This document shows positions 54,223 to 64,000 of a DNA stretch of 64,000 bases, in pieces. A program made the position numbers and the translations under genes. Within the stretch, counting starts at the first letter, position 1. Each line of letters begins with the position of its first letter. Origin of the DNA: Blastocatellia bacterium (GTDB taxonomy: Bacteria; Acidobacteriota; Blastocatellia; Chloracidobacteriales; Chloracidobacteriaceae); assembly GCA_019695185.1 (NCBI GenBank), contig JAIBAN010000025.1:1-64000 (forward strand). The letters run 5' to 3'. The notes beneath the pieces were generated by a model that was not told the origin of the DNA, searched no databases, and worked only from the letters and a program-made list of their open reading frames with translations.

Positions 54223-55752
54223 TTAAAACCAGACCGAAGCAACAAACACATCCGGCTGTTTCTGGGTGGGGTTGAGCATGGAGTTTTCACTGGTCCCCAC
54301 CCAGACAAAATGAAAGCCGGTCGTGGTTCCGGCCAGCCCCATGTAATCGCCTGGGAAATAGCGGTTGCGGAAGTCGTTGGTCTGAGCGGCAAAGCGGACA
54401 TCAAAGCTTTCCGGGGTTACCCGCAAGCCCGGTTCAAACTGCGTGCCGTTGGGCGGCAGCATCTGGAAAATGAGGTCGGTCAGGAATTTGCGTTCCGGGT
54501 CGTTGCGCAGGGAGAGGTACGAAACCCCCACCGTGCCATTTGGCATGGCAGCCAGCGAAACCGCCCAGCAGGGACTGTCATTCGGACCGTCGCTGATACG
54601 GAGCGGTGCGCTCCAGGATTCGCCCCGGTCGGTGGAGCGAATGAGCGTGACCTGCCCGGTTCCCGTCCAGCGCCCATCCAGCCACGCCACGAACAGTTCA
54701 CCCGTAACCGGATTGACGGTGAGAAAAGGCAGGAATTCCCCGGCGCGAATGTTGGGAATGTCCTGAAAGCGGGCCTCGGCAATGGATTTGGGCTTGCTCC
54801 ATTTTCGTCCGCCGTCCAGGCTCCGGGAAAAAAACAGGAGCGGCACGTTGGCCCCAAACTGGTCCCCGGCCCAGACCAGATAGGCGGTTCCATCCGGTCC
54901 GACTGCCGGAATCACACCAATATTGGAAGGGCCTTCCTTACGGACCCGTTTGATTTTGCTCCAGGTTCGACCGCCGTCGGTCGAACGGGTAACGGCCAGA
55001 TGCTGTGCGTTGTCCTGCGCCAGATTGATGTCCCAGGAAAGATAGACCGTTCCGAAAAAGGGGCTGTTCGGATTGGTGTCAACCGTCAGCGCTTCCTTGT
55101 CGTTGAAATCCGCCGTACTGTTACCCACCTCGACCGGAGCCGCCCAGTTTGCCCCGCCGTCCGTCGAAATGCTGACACCAAGCGCATTAGCAGGGGTTGA
55201 GACATTGAAAATCAGGCTGGCCACATAAACCCGTTGATTGGGACCAAATGCAACCCAGGGGTCCGACGCTTTCTCCCATTTTCCACCGCTGGCAACCGTC
55301 AGTTTGGGGAGGCTGGATTCTTTCCAGGTCTGGCCGCCGTCAAACGAAACAGCCACATTGAGAGTCCGCGCACCGCCATTGTTGAAACGGCTTTCCTGAT
55401 AAGTGGCCACCAGATTCAAGGGATTTTCAGGATTGACGTGAAGGTGGGGTTCGGCCTGTGTTTCGGCCTGGGAACCGACAACTGCGGGGAGTCCGTCCCG
55501 GCTGAGGCGCACCGGCGGGGTCATTGCCAAGGTATGCTCAAAAAGTGGTTTTCTTAACCAGTCATAAGCCGGAGCCGGCTCTGCCTCGGGTGAAGCAGCC
55601 GGAAACGGCTCAGGCGCACGCATCCAGTCACGCGGAAACGAGCCATGTGATTCAGGTGCAGGATTGTAAGGCCGAAATTGAGCCGGAACCGTCGCTGTCA
55701 CAAGCAGCACTGACAGCGCGGCGCAGGCTCCCTGGAAAAACCAACGCAGCAT
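54223..55752 (-). CDS. Secreted BNR-repeat (sialidase-fold) protein
   Basis: 509 residues with a signal peptide (LRWFFQGACAALSVLLVTATVPA). It contains five or six Asp-box (BNR) motifs, S-x-D-x-G-x-x-W: SFDGGQTWKES, STDGGANWAAP, STDGGRTWSKI, SLDGGRKWSKP, STDRGESWSAP. These mark a sialidase-like beta propeller. Enzymatic residues for sialic acid are not evident, and many such acidobacterial proteins have unknown ligands. GAAGGGG precedes the ATG at 55752; a longer frame is not used because it would bury the signal peptide. Confidence 0.88.
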   Translation of the reverse strand: MLRWFFQGACAALSVLLVTATVPAQFRPYNPAPESHGSFPRDWMRAPEPFPAASPEAEPAPAYDWLRKPLFEHTLAMTPPVRLSRDGLPAVVGSQAETQAEPHLHVNPENPLNLVATYQESRFNNGGARTLNVAVSFDGGQTWKESSLPKLTVASGGKWEKASDPWVAFGPNQRVYVASLIFNVSTPANALGVSISTDGGANWAAPVEVGNSTADFNDKEALTVDTNPNSPFFGTVYLSWDINLAQDNAQHLAVTRSTDGGRTWSKIKRVRKEGPSNIGVIPAVGPDGTAYLVWAGDQFGANVPLLFFSRSLDGGRKWSKPKSIAEARFQDIPNIRAGEFLPFLTVNPVTGELFVAWLDGRWTGTGQVTLIRSTDRGESWSAPLRISDGPNDSPCWAVSLAAMPNGTVGVSYLSLRNDPERKFLTDLIFQMLPPNGTQFEPGLRVTPESFDVRFAAQTNDFRNRYFPGDYMGLAGTTTGFHFVWVGTSENSMLNPTQKQPDVFVASVWF

Positions 55753-55884
55753 AGTTGCCCCTTCAGGTTTGCTGATGGTTGGAAAAACTGAAGAGGCGTC
55801 AACTTTACTCCGACTTGTGAGAACCAGCCAGAAAAATGTGACCAGTCGGGTAGGGAAGGTGACCAAATGCCGGGCGGAGGGGAG

Positions 55885-56691
55885 TCAGGCTTCGCGGTTA
55901 AAGGTCCGCATCAGAATTTCATAGGTTGCCGTGTCGGCAGGAAAGAAGGTTTCCAGGGCCAGTTCGGAAAGCGTGATATCCACCGGCGTGCCAAAAACCG
56001 TGATGGTACTGAGCAGGGAAAGCACGCCATGCTCTGTGGCAAACTGCAACGGCATGGCAACACCGCCATAATCGACTGGTGCCGGAGCCAGGGCAGCCGT
56101 CGGAGCCGGATAGGTTTTAAGCTCCTCGCGCAAATCCACCAGGGCCAAGTCTCCGGAAACCTCAATCTGGCGGCCCAGCCGATGAAAGACGTGGTCTCGC
56201 CACGCGGCCAGATTCACAATCCGGGAAGCCACTCCCAGCGGATGCAGACTCAGCCGGAGGACATTCACCGGCGGGGCCAGCAGTGAGGCATCCACTCCGT
56301 TGAACAACGGAACAATGGCACGATTGGCGGCCACCAGATTCCAGTGCCGGTCCACGGCCATGGCTGGGAATGGTTCATGTCCGGCCAGCAGCAGGTCCAC
56401 CACCTGGCGGGCGGCCTGGAGCGTCGGGTCTTCCAGCGAGCGTTCCCCATACATTGGTGCGTACCCCGCCGCCACGAGCAGTGCATTCCGTTCCCGCAGG
56501 GGAATTTCAAGCTGGGCTGCCAGATGCAGAATCATTTCGCGGCTGGGCAAGGCGCGCCCGGTTTCGACGAAACTCAAGTGGCGGGCCGAAATGTCGGCTT
56601 CGCAGGCTAAACCAAGCTGGCTCAGACGGCGGCGTTGCCGCCAGTCGCGCAACAGGACACCTACAGGTTGTGAAGGCTGGTTGTTCAGCAT
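55885..56691 (-). CDS. XRE-family regulator with MmyB-type ligand-binding domain
   Basis: 268 residues. The N-terminal helix-turn-helix (LLRDWRQRRRLSQLGLACEADISARHLSFVETGRALPSREMI in parts) covers 10-65. The C-terminal MmyB-like domain (about 95-260; PAMAVDRHWNLVAANRAIVPLF, LRLSLHPLGVASRIVNLAAWR) is a PAS-like pocket that binds fatty acids or similar ligands in studied members. It is divergent from the membrane-protein gene at 56828, which it probably controls. Confidence 0.93.
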   Translation of the reverse strand: MLNNQPSQPVGVLLRDWRQRRRLSQLGLACEADISARHLSFVETGRALPSREMILHLAAQLEIPLRERNALLVAAGYAPMYGERSLEDPTLQAARQVVDLLLAGHEPFPAMAVDRHWNLVAANRAIVPLFNGVDASLLAPPVNVLRLSLHPLGVASRIVNLAAWRDHVFHRLGRQIEVSGDLALVDLREELKTYPAPTAALAPAPVDYGGVAMPLQFATEHGVLSLLSTITVFGTPVDITLSELALETFFPADTATYEILMRTFNREA

Positions 56692-56827
56692 GGCTCCACG
56701 CTACCACAGGTTGGCCGGGTGCTCCATTACCTCGGAGGTAATTGTTTTGCCTCCGGTTCGGTGGAAAGATGCGCCCCGTTGAACGATACGACACAAGCAC
56801 AACATAACTGAAGATAAGGAGCTGACC

Positions 56828-57238
56828 ATGCGAACATTGCAAACTTCAAATTTTCTGCGCTGGGTTCTGGCTGCTGACGCAACCACCAGCGTTGTTACCG
56901 GATTGTTGATGGTATTGGACACGGAACTGCTCGAACGTCTTTTCGGATTGTCGCCGTTGTTGCTTCGGGGAGCTGGGCTGGCCTGTCTTGGTTTTGCCGC
57001 TTTCCTTTTCTATCTGATTACCCGGAAAGAAATGGCTGCGCCACTGGTGTGGGCGGTGATTGTCCTCAATGTGCTCTGGGTCGGCGACAGCTTTTTGCTG
57101 CTGGTCAGTGGCTGGGTGGCCCCGACCACGTTGGGAACGGCCTTTGTCATTACGCAGGCCCTCGGAGTGGCATTGCTGGCCGAACTGGAATATGTCGGAC
57201 TCAAAAAATCCCCGGCCCGGCCCCAGTTTGAGTTTTGA
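56828..57238 (+). CDS. Four-helix membrane protein of unknown function
   Basis: 136 residues with four membrane segments (WVLAADATTSVVTGLLMVL, LLLRGAGLACLGFAAFLFYLI, APLVWAVIVLNVLWVGDSFLLLV and TLGTAFVITQALGVALLAEL). No family recognised with confidence. AAGGAG lies a few bases before the ATG. Divergent from the MmyB-type regulator, as in pairs where the regulator controls its neighbour. The stop codon is inside a palindrome cluster. Confidence 0.78.
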   Translation: MRTLQTSNFLRWVLAADATTSVVTGLLMVLDTELLERLFGLSPLLLRGAGLACLGFAAFLFYLITRKEMAAPLVWAVIVLNVLWVGDSFLLLVSGWVAPTTLGTAFVITQALGVALLAELEYVGLKKSPARPQFEF

Positions 57239-57405
57239 GTTCCGCCTTCAGGCGGCGGTTCAGAGTTCCGCCTTCAGGCGGCAGTTCAGAGTTCCGCCTT
57301 CAGGCGGCAGTTTGGTTCATAACCTTCAGGTTATTTTCTTTGGAAGTAGAAAAATCAGCCGCCTGAAGGCGGAACTCAAAACCGCCACCTGAAGGTGGAA
57401 CTCTA
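57236..57405. repeat. Cluster of GC-rich palindromes with CCACCT/AGGTGG variant
   Basis: The left block 57236-57310 holds three CCGCCT tc AGGCGG units. The right block 57356-57405 holds one of the same and one CCACCT ga AGGTGG, inverted. The last keeps pairing through changes on both sides. It lies between the convergent membrane-protein and sensor-kinase genes. Confidence 0.85.
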
Positions 57406-57408
57406 AAC

Positions 57409-60400
57409 TCATCCGGTGGTGTCGGCGGGCAGTTCGACCGTGAAGCAGCTTCCGACGCCAATTTGGCTGCGGACGGTGATGTTTCCTCCATGCGCGGCCA
57501 CAATCCGTTTGACGATGGCCAGACCGAGGCCGACACCAAGCTGGGCATGGCTCGATTTGGCTTGCCGGTAAGGGTCAAAGAGATAAGGGATTTCCTCCGC
57601 CGGAATGCCGTCTCCGGTGTCGGTGATGGAAACAACGAGCAAGGTCAAGCCGGCTTCAACGCCGGTTCCCGGTCGGGCATGGGCTTCGATGGTGATGGTC
57701 CCACCGGACGGAGTGAATTTAATTGCGTTTGAAAGCAGGTTGGAAAAAACCCGTCCGATTTTTTCCCGGTCCGCCACAATGGACGGCAAGTCAGGCTTGA
57801 TGTCGGTGGTAACCTGAATGTTTTTGGAGCGAGCCGCCAGCCGGGTTTCCTCGGCAAATTCGCGCAAGAGCGGTTCGCTTGCCAGTTGTGTGGTTTTGAG
57901 CGTGATGCCATGTGACTCGGAACGAAACACTTCCAGGATTTCATTCACCATCGCCAGCATTTTCTCAACACTGCGGGTGGAGGTCCCCAACAGCTTCTGC
58001 ATCCCGCTTTCCCGAATCGCGTCTTCCATTTCAAACATATCAAGCGTTGCCTTGACGACACTGAGCGGGGATTTGAGGTCATGCACCAGCATGGCCGTGA
58101 AGTTGGCCTTGATTTGGTCCAATTCTTTGAGTTTGAGGTTGGCTTCCTCCAGCCGTGCTTTTTGCCCCAGAATTTCTGCATTGCGTAAAACCTGAAGGCG
58201 GTGGTTAATCATGCCGGAAGCCAGCGCCACGGCTGCCAGCGAGTACAGGGCATAGGCCCACCAGGTTCGCCAGGGGGCTGGCTTGACGGAAAAGGCGAAT
58301 TCAACCGGGCCGCTGACATTTCCGGCATAATCGCGGGCCCAGACCTTGAAGCGGTACCGCCCTTCGGGCAGGGTGGTGTATTCCTTTTTGCCGTCGGTTA
58401 CCCACGGGGACGGAGCGGCGTCCACTCCGACCAGTTGGGTTTGGTACCGGGTGTCGGATTCCCGGAAGTAGGCCAACAGGGCATACTCAAAGACCAGATT
58501 GTTTTGATTATGGTTAAACGCTTTCCCGCGTAACCCGTCCAGTTCAAACCCGGCCCAGTCTTTGCCGGCCACTCGGATTTTTTCCAAAAACAAAGGCTTT
58601 GGGGCGGTGTCATGGTTTTCCTGCCGGGGGTCAAAGACAGCCGCCCCACCCACCGTACCGACCCAAATCCGCCCGGCCTGGTCCAGCAGGCTGGCTCCCT
58701 GGTTGCATTCATTGCTGGGCAAACCGTCTTCGGAAGTAAACACATACATGTCGAATTCCGCCGGGTCACCGTGAGTCCGTGTGCGCCGGGTCAATTGGAC
58801 AATACCTTTGTTGGTGCTCAGATAGAGCCGTTTTTGGGCATCTTCCTGAACTCGAAAAACCGTGTTGTTGGGGAGTGCCGGTTGGGTTTCATCCGACAGA
58901 ACGTGCCAGGGATGCAGCGACCCATCCAGGTTTCGCCACGCCAGTCCGCCACGGGTGGCCACCCACAGCATTCGCGTCCCATCAGCTTCGGTGGTCGTTA
59001 AAAGGTCCCGTATCTGGTTGTTGGGAAGCCCGGTCTTGAAGTCCTCAACCGTCCAGGTGCCATTTTCAAAGCGGGCCAGCCCGCCATTGGTCCCGACCCA
59101 GAGCGTGACTGTGCCGGAACGGGAAACGGTTTCCCGCAAACAGTAAATCTGGTCGTTGGGAAGGCCGGAATTTTTGGTGTTGAAGACTGTCAGTTGTGGC
59201 ATTTCCGGGCGGGTAAACAGGTCCGTTTGCGGCAGCCTCGCCAGCCCGCCGGAGGTCCCTATCCATAACTGCTTCCCTTTGCCAGGGCTGGTACTTTCAA
59301 GCAGACAGAACACCCGATTGTTTGGCAGCCCGGCGCTTGTATCTATTGTTTTCCATTTCCCTTCGTGGAGGCAGGCCAGCCCGCCAAAGGTTCCGGCCCA
59401 CAACGTCCGCTTGCTGTCAGAGGCGGTTGTTTCCAGCAGGCTCAACACATTGTCATTGGGCAAGCCCGAATTTTTGGAATTGAGAATTGAGAATTGAGAA
59501 TTGAGAATTAAAGGAAAGGCTGTGGACTGGGGGAAGGGCTGAGGGCTGAGGGCTGAGGGCTGGGAAGAAGACTGAGGACTGAGGACTGAGGACTGAGCGG
59601 GTTTTTCTGAACCCTGAACCTTGAACCCTGAACCCTGATTGCACCGGGTAATTCCGCCGTCCTGGGTTCCCACCCACAAGAGCGGGTTTCCGGCTTCGTC
59701 GGTGGTTTCCAGAAAGGAAAAAACGATGTTGCTCGACAGTCCCAGCGACGTGTCAAACGCCATCCAGTCGCGCTTGTGAACCCGGACCAACCCGCCGCCG
59801 GCGGTTCCCACCCACAAGGTATGGGTTGGGTTGGGAGCCGATGATTCAAGCAGACTGATGATGGAGTTGGAGGGGAATCCGGTCGCTGTACTTAACACTT
59901 CCCAGCGTCCCTGATGGCGACAGGCCAGCCCGCCGCCCAAGGTTCCGGCCCACAGCGTGGGCTCGCCGGAAAGCGACGTGGTTTCGAGCAGGGTCACGAC
60001 ATCATTGCCGGGGAATCCCGCCCCCATTGGAATAATGGCCCACTGACTGCGACAGTAAGCAGCCAGCCCGCCGCTGGTCCCAACCCAGAGGCATTTGGCA
60101 CCGTCAGGTTCGGAGGTTTCCAGAAATGACCAGACCACATCTCCCGGCAGGCCGTTTTTAGTATCAAAATATTCCCACTGACCGGGCTTCTGGCCAGTGA
60201 ATGGCGGCTGGCTGGAAATGGTCAACACGCCCAACCCTTTGCGGGTTCCAACCCAGAGTTGCCGGTTTCCGTCGGCGGCAATGGTGTGGCACATCCGCAA
60301 AATATCCGTACTGGGAAGCGGTGCCATATCCACCCGTTGCCAGGAACCTTTGACCAGTACGGCCAATCCGCTGCGCGTTCCGGCCCAGATGACGGGTGTT

Positions 60401-60891
60401 CCGTCCGGAAGCTGTGCTTCAATGAGGCTGCGGACCTGACCGCTGGGCAATCCCTGGGTGGCATCAAAGGTGGTCCATTTGCCCTGGCGCAACATGGCAA
60501 TTCTTCCGTTGCTGCCAAACCACACACTGCCGTCAGCCGCCACCAGTATGGAATAGACATTGTTGGAAACAGCCCGGTTGGGCAGGTTGACCACGTTCCA
60601 GGCGCGGCCATTGAAAAAAGCGGCTCCATCCTGGGTGCCAACCCACAAATAACCCTTTTGGTCAAAGACCATGGCTTCGACGGAATTCTGAGGCAGCCCT
60701 TCCCGGTCGGTGAACGTTCGGGCCGAAAGCTGGCGGGAAAGCAGTGATGTTTGGAACCCTGACCCAACCGGGGGCACCGGCGGGACGGAACTCTGCCCCG
60801 ACACCGTAACACCGGTTTTCCCGTTGACGGTACCCAGGCACAAAAGAAACAACAAGATGAAACGCTGCGGACCAAGCCTCATAACGTTCAT
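57409..60891 (-). CDS. Two-component-propeller sensor histidine kinase with heptamer-array insertion
   Basis: 1160 residues. After a signal segment come many Reg_prop-type beta-propeller blades ([50 protein letters not shown]; about 50-760), a Y_Y_Y domain ([17 protein letters not shown]), one membrane helix (about 862-885, [18 protein letters not shown]) and a HisKA/HATPase core with H937 in [26 protein letters not shown] and [18 protein letters not shown]. The sensor is periplasmic. Residues about 418-472 are an in-frame insertion made of four different heptamer repeats (LSPQSS, SALSPQP, SILNS). The kinase core is a close paralogue of that at 23183-25789. No response regulator is adjacent. 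Confidence 0.93.
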   Translation of the reverse strand: MNVMRLGPQRFILLFLLCLGTVNGKTGVTVSGQSSVPPVPPVGSGFQTSLLSRQLSARTFTDREGLPQNSVEAMVFDQKGYLWVGTQDGAAFFNGRAWNVVNLPNRAVSNNVYSILVAADGSVWFGSNGRIAMLRQGKWTTFDATQGLPSGQVRSLIEAQLPDGTPVIWAGTRSGLAVLVKGSWQRVDMAPLPSTDILRMCHTIAADGNRQLWVGTRKGLGVLTISSQPPFTGQKPGQWEYFDTKNGLPGDVVWSFLETSEPDGAKCLWVGTSGGLAAYCRSQWAIIPMGAGFPGNDVVTLLETTSLSGEPTLWAGTLGGGLACRHQGRWEVLSTATGFPSNSIISLLESSAPNPTHTLWVGTAGGGLVRVHKRDWMAFDTSLGLSSNIVFSFLETTDEAGNPLLWVGTQDGGITRCNQGSGFKVQGSEKPAQSSVLSPQSSSQPSALSPQPFPQSTAFPLILNSQFSILNSKNSGLPNDNVLSLLETTASDSKRTLWAGTFGGLACLHEGKWKTIDTSAGLPNNRVFCLLESTSPGKGKQLWIGTSGGLARLPQTDLFTRPEMPQLTVFNTKNSGLPNDQIYCLRETVSRSGTVTLWVGTNGGLARFENGTWTVEDFKTGLPNNQIRDLLTTTEADGTRMLWVATRGGLAWRNLDGSLHPWHVLSDETQPALPNNTVFRVQEDAQKRLYLSTNKGIVQLTRRTRTHGDPAEFDMYVFTSEDGLPSNECNQGASLLDQAGRIWVGTVGGAAVFDPRQENHDTAPKPLFLEKIRVAGKDWAGFELDGLRGKAFNHNQNNLVFEYALLAYFRESDTRYQTQLVGVDAAPSPWVTDGKKEYTTLPEGRYRFKVWARDYAGNVSGPVEFAFSVKPAPWRTWWAYALYSLAAVALASGMINHRLQVLRNAEILGQKARLEEANLKLKELDQIKANFTAMLVHDLKSPLSVVKATLDMFEMEDAIRESGMQKLLGTSTRSVEKMLAMVNEILEVFRSESHGITLKTTQLASEPLLREFAEETRLAARSKNIQVTTDIKPDLPSIVADREKIGRVFSNLLSNAIKFTPSGGTITIEAHARPGTGVEAGLTLLVVSITDTGDGIPAEEIPYLFDPYRQAKSSHAQLGVGLGLAIVKRIVAAHGGNITVRSQIGVGSCFTVELPADTTG
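59477..59638. repeat. Four consecutive heptamer arrays inside a coding region
   Basis: In plus-strand order: GAATTGA units (59477-59510), GGGCTGA units (59534-59563), GGACTGA units (59570-59597) and ACCCTGA units (59608-59638). Together they add about 54 codons in frame between two propeller blades. Each matches a heptamer seen in intergenic gaps elsewhere in the window. Confidence 0.9.
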
Positions 60892-61109
60892 TTGTGAATT
60901 GCGATTTTTGCGATTTCTGATTTGTATTGACCAATATTATCCAGGAAGGCACGTAAAGAAACGCGAAAAAAGAAAAAGCGGTCATTCCCGGTTTGGGGTT
61001 TATCGGAGGCGGACTGGTTCACCCTGTTGCCAGCCAAACGATTTACCAGAACCCGCAAGGGTTTCTGGGGGCAGGCACACAAGCCAGCTCCTTCAATCTC
61101 TGTTACAGC

Positions 61110-61142
61110 AAATGGCAAATGGCAAATGGCAAATGGCAAATG
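61110..61142. repeat. AAATGGC heptamer array
   Basis: Four AAATGGC units end two bases from the stop of the hybrid sensor kinase. No inverted partner is found in the 253-bp gap 60892-61144, though TTGCGATT-type sequence occurs twice near 60895-60915. The gap should contain the start region of the kinase at 60891, but no ribosome-binding site is clear. Confidence 0.82.
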
Positions 61143-61144
61143 AC

Positions 61145-64000
61145 TCAGGATTCTTTTTCGGAAGGAAGCCACTGTTCGAGCACTTGTCGCAATTTTTCAA
61201 GCGTAAACGGTTTGGAGATAAAATCATCCATCCCTGCCGAAAAGCACCGTTCAATATCACCGGGCATGTTGTTGGCTGTCACGGCAATCACCGGAATGCG
61301 CCGTTGATTTTGAAAAATGCGCCGGATTTCTCTGGTGGTTTCAAATCCGTCAAGGTCCGGCATCTGGCAATCCATGAAAATCAATGTGTACTGCTGGTTT
61401 TGCAGGCGCTCCAAGGCTTCCAGGCCATTGGCGGCGAGTTCGGCGGTGAGCCCCATCTTTTTGAGAAAAGCCACGAGCACTTTTTGATTGACCGGGTTGT
61501 CTTCAACCACCAGGATGCGATGAGTGGCAGGGTTGTTTTTCAGGGGAAGCGGTTGGGTCACCGGCTGGTGAAGCGGGGTTGCCTCCTCTGCCTGGAGGTA
61601 CAGCAAGGCGGTGAATTGAATGGTGGTTCCTTTTCCCGGCTCGCTTTCAATCGTAATTTGCCCGCCCATCATTTCAATCAACTGTTTACAAATGGCGAGA
61701 CCGAGGCCGGTCCCGCCAAACTTGCGGTTCAAGCCTCCATCGGCTTGATAAAAAGCCTCAAACAGTTTGGGCTGGGCTTCGACCGGAATTCCGATGCCCG
61801 TGTCGCAAATCCTGAATTTCAACCAGCAGGAAGCTTCATTTTGGGGTTCAGCCGTGAGTTCAATCTGGACCGACCCGCTGGCAGTAAATTTCACGGCGTT
61901 GCCCAGCAGGTTGTTGAGCACTTGTCGCAAACGCACCGGGTCACCGAAAATCACGTCCGGCAACCGAGGTGAAAGCAATGTTTCAAAATGCAGTCCTTTG
62001 GCTGTTACGACGGGCAAAAAGAGTTTCCGGACACCCTCAACCAGTTCCCGCAGGTCAAAGGGAATACATTCCAGTTCCAGTTTCCCGGCCTCGATTTTGG
62101 AAAAATCGAGAATATCGTTGAGAACCGTCAGCAACGCCTGACTCGAATCCTTGATGGTTTCGGCATAGTCCAATTGTTCATGGTTGAGCCGGGTTTCCAG
62201 GAGGAGGGAAATCATGCCCAGCACGCCATTCATGGGGGTGCGGATTTCGTGACTCATATTGGCCAAAAAGCGGCTTTTGGCCTGACTGGCTTCAAGTGCG
62301 CGTTGTTCGGAAAGCAACGCCTGATCTTTTAACTTACGGCTGATTTGGGCGGACCGCTGCAACTCGGCCAGCGAATCCGTCAAGGCGGCGGTTCGTTCCT
62401 GCACTTTGGTTTCCAGGGCCAGATTTTGCAGGCGCAGCGTCCGCACCCGCCAGCGCAGCACGCTATAGAGTGCCAATCCGGTAGCCAGCACATAACTGCC
62501 ATACGCCCACCAGGTTTTCCACAGTGGCGGCAGAATCTGAAACCTCAGGCCGGCTCCTTCAAGATTCCAAATCTGGTCGTTGTTACAGGCAATCACCCGA
62601 AACCGGTAAGAACCCGGCGGGATTTTCGTATAAAAGGCCGTCCGCCGCGAACCGGCATCAATCCAATCGCCGTCATAGCCTTCCAACATATATTTCAGCC
62701 TGATTTTTTCAGGAGCCCGGAAACTGAGCGCCGTGTAGGAAATTTCCAATGTGTTCTGCCGCGCGGTCAGTATCAAATTGTCCGTCAGCGGCAGCGGTTC
62801 CCCCTGGTTGACCAGTTTTTCAATCTGAACCGCCGGAGGTGTCGGATTGTGGGGCAGGTGTTGCGGGTCAAGCACGACAACCCCTTTGAGGGTCGGAAAC
62901 CACAGCATTCCGTCCGCCGACTGGGCTGCGGTACTGCTCCCGGTGCATTCATCCGTTGGCATACCATCGGAAATTCCAAAGACCTGAGCGGTCACCTGTG
63001 GTTGCCGCCGGTCGGCGACTGCATCCAGGTCAGTCTTCGAAACCCGAAAAATCCCGTTGTTCCCGCTGATCCAGACCTCGCCCTGGCGGTCTTCCAGAAA
63101 ATGAAAATACGCATCGTCCCATAAACCATGCCGGGCATTGAGGGAAACCACCGCCCCGTTTTTCATCCGGGCCAGTCCGTTGTTGGTCAAAATCCAGAGG
63201 GCTCCCTCCCGGTCTTCCGTCACGCCAAAGACAACATTGCTGGGCAAGCCTTCCCGGATGGTGTATTTGGAAACCAGACCATTATAAAACCGGTCCAGCC
63301 CGCCGCCGTTGGTGGCCACCCACAGGGCACCGGCCCGGTCCTGAAACAACCCCAGAATTGAATTTACAGAAAGCCCGTTGGAGGTGGTGAAAACCTGAAA
63401 CCCGCCAGCGTCGAGACGACACAGCCCGTTGCCGGTTCCAATCCATAAGGCTCCACCCGTATCAACATAAAGGACCCGAATCAGGTCGGACGGCAGTGGC
63501 AACGGAACCGGTATCCAGCGGGCTTGGTTGCCGGTGATGACAACCTGAAACAGTCCAACATCATTGGTGCCCACCCACAACCGCCCTTGCAGGTCACGGA
63601 CTACTGTTCGGACAATGGTTCCCCGCACCGATTCCGGCAACGGAAAATTGGTCACGGTTCCGTTTTCAATCCGGGTTAGCCCATGCCGGGCAGCAACTAA
63701 AACGCTGTTTCGTTCGTCGCCGTAAATACTCCAGATGTTTTCATCCAGCAGCCCTTCTTTTTTCGTGTAGGTTAAAACCTTTCCATCCTGCAACTGGTTC
63801 AGCCCGCCCCGATAGGTACCCACCCATAAATTCCCCTCATGGTCACAGCAGAGGGCATGGACGTTGGAGTTGCTGAGACCTTTTTCCTCATCAAAACTGG
63901 CAAACTGCGCTCCGTTCCAGCGAATCACGCCGCCGCCGTCGGTTCCGAACCAGTAATTGCCTTCGCGGTCGGCCTGAATGCAAATCACCGCACGTTGTTC
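61145..64000 (-). CDS. Hybrid sensor histidine kinase / response regulator with propeller sensor (partial)
   Basis: At least 951 residues; the reading frame continues past the right edge ([19 protein letters not shown]), so the true start is outside. Propeller blades ([55 protein letters not shown]) lead to a Y_Y_Y domain ([14 protein letters not shown]), a membrane helix ([21 protein letters not shown]), HisKA with the His in [16 protein letters not shown] about 368 residues from the C-terminus, HATPase ([26 protein letters not shown]) and a C-terminal receiver with [13 protein letters not shown]. No Hpt domain. It is on the same strand as the propeller kinase downstream and probably senses an extracellular signal. 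Confidence 0.94.
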   Translation of the reverse strand, partial: EQRAVICIQADREGNYWFGTDGGGVIRWNGAQFASFDEEKGLSNSNVHALCCDHEGNLWVGTYRGGLNQLQDGKVLTYTKKEGLLDENIWSIYGDERNSVLVAARHGLTRIENGTVTNFPLPESVRGTIVRTVVRDLQGRLWVGTNDVGLFQVVITGNQARWIPVPLPLPSDLIRVLYVDTGGALWIGTGNGLCRLDAGGFQVFTTSNGLSVNSILGLFQDRAGALWVATNGGGLDRFYNGLVSKYTIREGLPSNVVFGVTEDREGALWILTNNGLARMKNGAVVSLNARHGLWDDAYFHFLEDRQGEVWISGNNGIFRVSKTDLDAVADRRQPQVTAQVFGISDGMPTDECTGSSTAAQSADGMLWFPTLKGVVVLDPQHLPHNPTPPAVQIEKLVNQGEPLPLTDNLILTARQNTLEISYTALSFRAPEKIRLKYMLEGYDGDWIDAGSRRTAFYTKIPPGSYRFRVIACNNDQIWNLEGAGLRFQILPPLWKTWWAYGSYVLATGLALYSVLRWRVRTLRLQNLALETKVQERTAALTDSLAELQRSAQISRKLKDQALLSEQRALEASQAKSRFLANMSHEIRTPMNGVLGMISLLLETRLNHEQLDYAETIKDSSQALLTVLNDILDFSKIEAGKLELECIPFDLRELVEGVRKLFLPVVTAKGLHFETLLSPRLPDVIFGDPVRLRQVLNNLLGNAVKFTASGSVQIELTAEPQNEASCWLKFRICDTGIGIPVEAQPKLFEAFYQADGGLNRKFGGTGLGLAICKQLIEMMGGQITIESEPGKGTTIQFTALLYLQAEEATPLHQPVTQPLPLKNNPATHRILVVEDNPVNQKVLVAFLKKMGLTAELAANGLEALERLQNQQYTLIFMDCQMPDLDGFETTREIRRIFQNQRRIPVIAVTANNMPGDIERCFSAGMDDFISKPFTLEKLRQVLEQWLPSEKES

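Overview
The window looks like chromosomal DNA of a Gram-negative, GC-moderate bacterium, most likely an Acidobacteriota member (Blastocatellia-like). This is inference from gene content: Ser/Thr kinases fused to TolB-like/TPR regions, two-component-propeller sensor kinases, tandem DUF4394 proteins, Uma2 proteins, a CarD regulator, an LptE-like outer-membrane assembly protein, and an EF-G-like second elongation factor. I see no phage, plasmid, transposase, rRNA or CRISPR array. There is one tRNA (Val, GAC).

Layout. 1-5.9 kb: a receiver-kinase gene truncated in its kinase domain, an HxlR regulator divergent from a mini-thioredoxin, a small membrane protein and a 973-residue helical protein I do not recognise. 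6-10.8 kb: purH, a TPR Ser/Thr kinase and a Uma2 protein. 10.9-17.4 kb: a heat-shock cluster, clpB - hsp20 - grpE - ClpC-like unfoldase, closed by a bidirectional terminator. 17.5-26.6 kb: two zinc-finger/ribbon regulators, an exported LolA-like protein, glpK, a GYF-like membrane protein, a TPR sensor kinase and an orphan ABC permease. 26.8-36 kb: exported proteins, SCP2, moaA, ribA, an HslV-like peptidase, a PA-IL-lectin-like protein, LptE and a DUF4394/DUF11 protein. 36.4-40.6 kb: EF-G2, an ECF sigma factor and an HDAC-like deacetylase. 40.7-49.5 kb (minus strand): tRNA-Val - thrS - infC - rpmI - rplT - GNAT - pheS - pheT - zapB-like - zapA, a translation/cell-division cluster. 49.8-57.2 kb: carD, a CNNM/CorC protein, a tightly overlapping pnuC-nadR-DUF4388-membrane protein operon, a secreted BNR protein and a MmyB-type regulator divergent from a membrane protein. 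57.4-64 kb: two giant propeller sensor kinases, the second a hybrid that runs off the window.

The most unusual signal is not a gene. Many intergenic gaps carry short tandem arrays with a strict 7-bp period (TTGAGAA, TTCAGGG, TTTTGAG, TTGAGCA, TTTTTCC and others). In most of these gaps the same heptamer reappears inverted roughly 25-120 bp away, so the pair can fold into a long hairpin; neighbouring gaps use different heptamers. Six gaps of the thrS-to-zapB cluster carry such pairs, four start codons are abutted by an array with no Shine-Dalgarno visible, and four different arrays sit in frame inside a sensor-kinase propeller. A second family of GC-rich palindromes (CCGCCT..AGGCGG and variants with compensatory changes) occupies other gaps. 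The heptamers resemble in form the STRR repeats of heterocystous cyanobacteria, but I know of no description of such paired, hairpin-forming arrays in this kind of organism.
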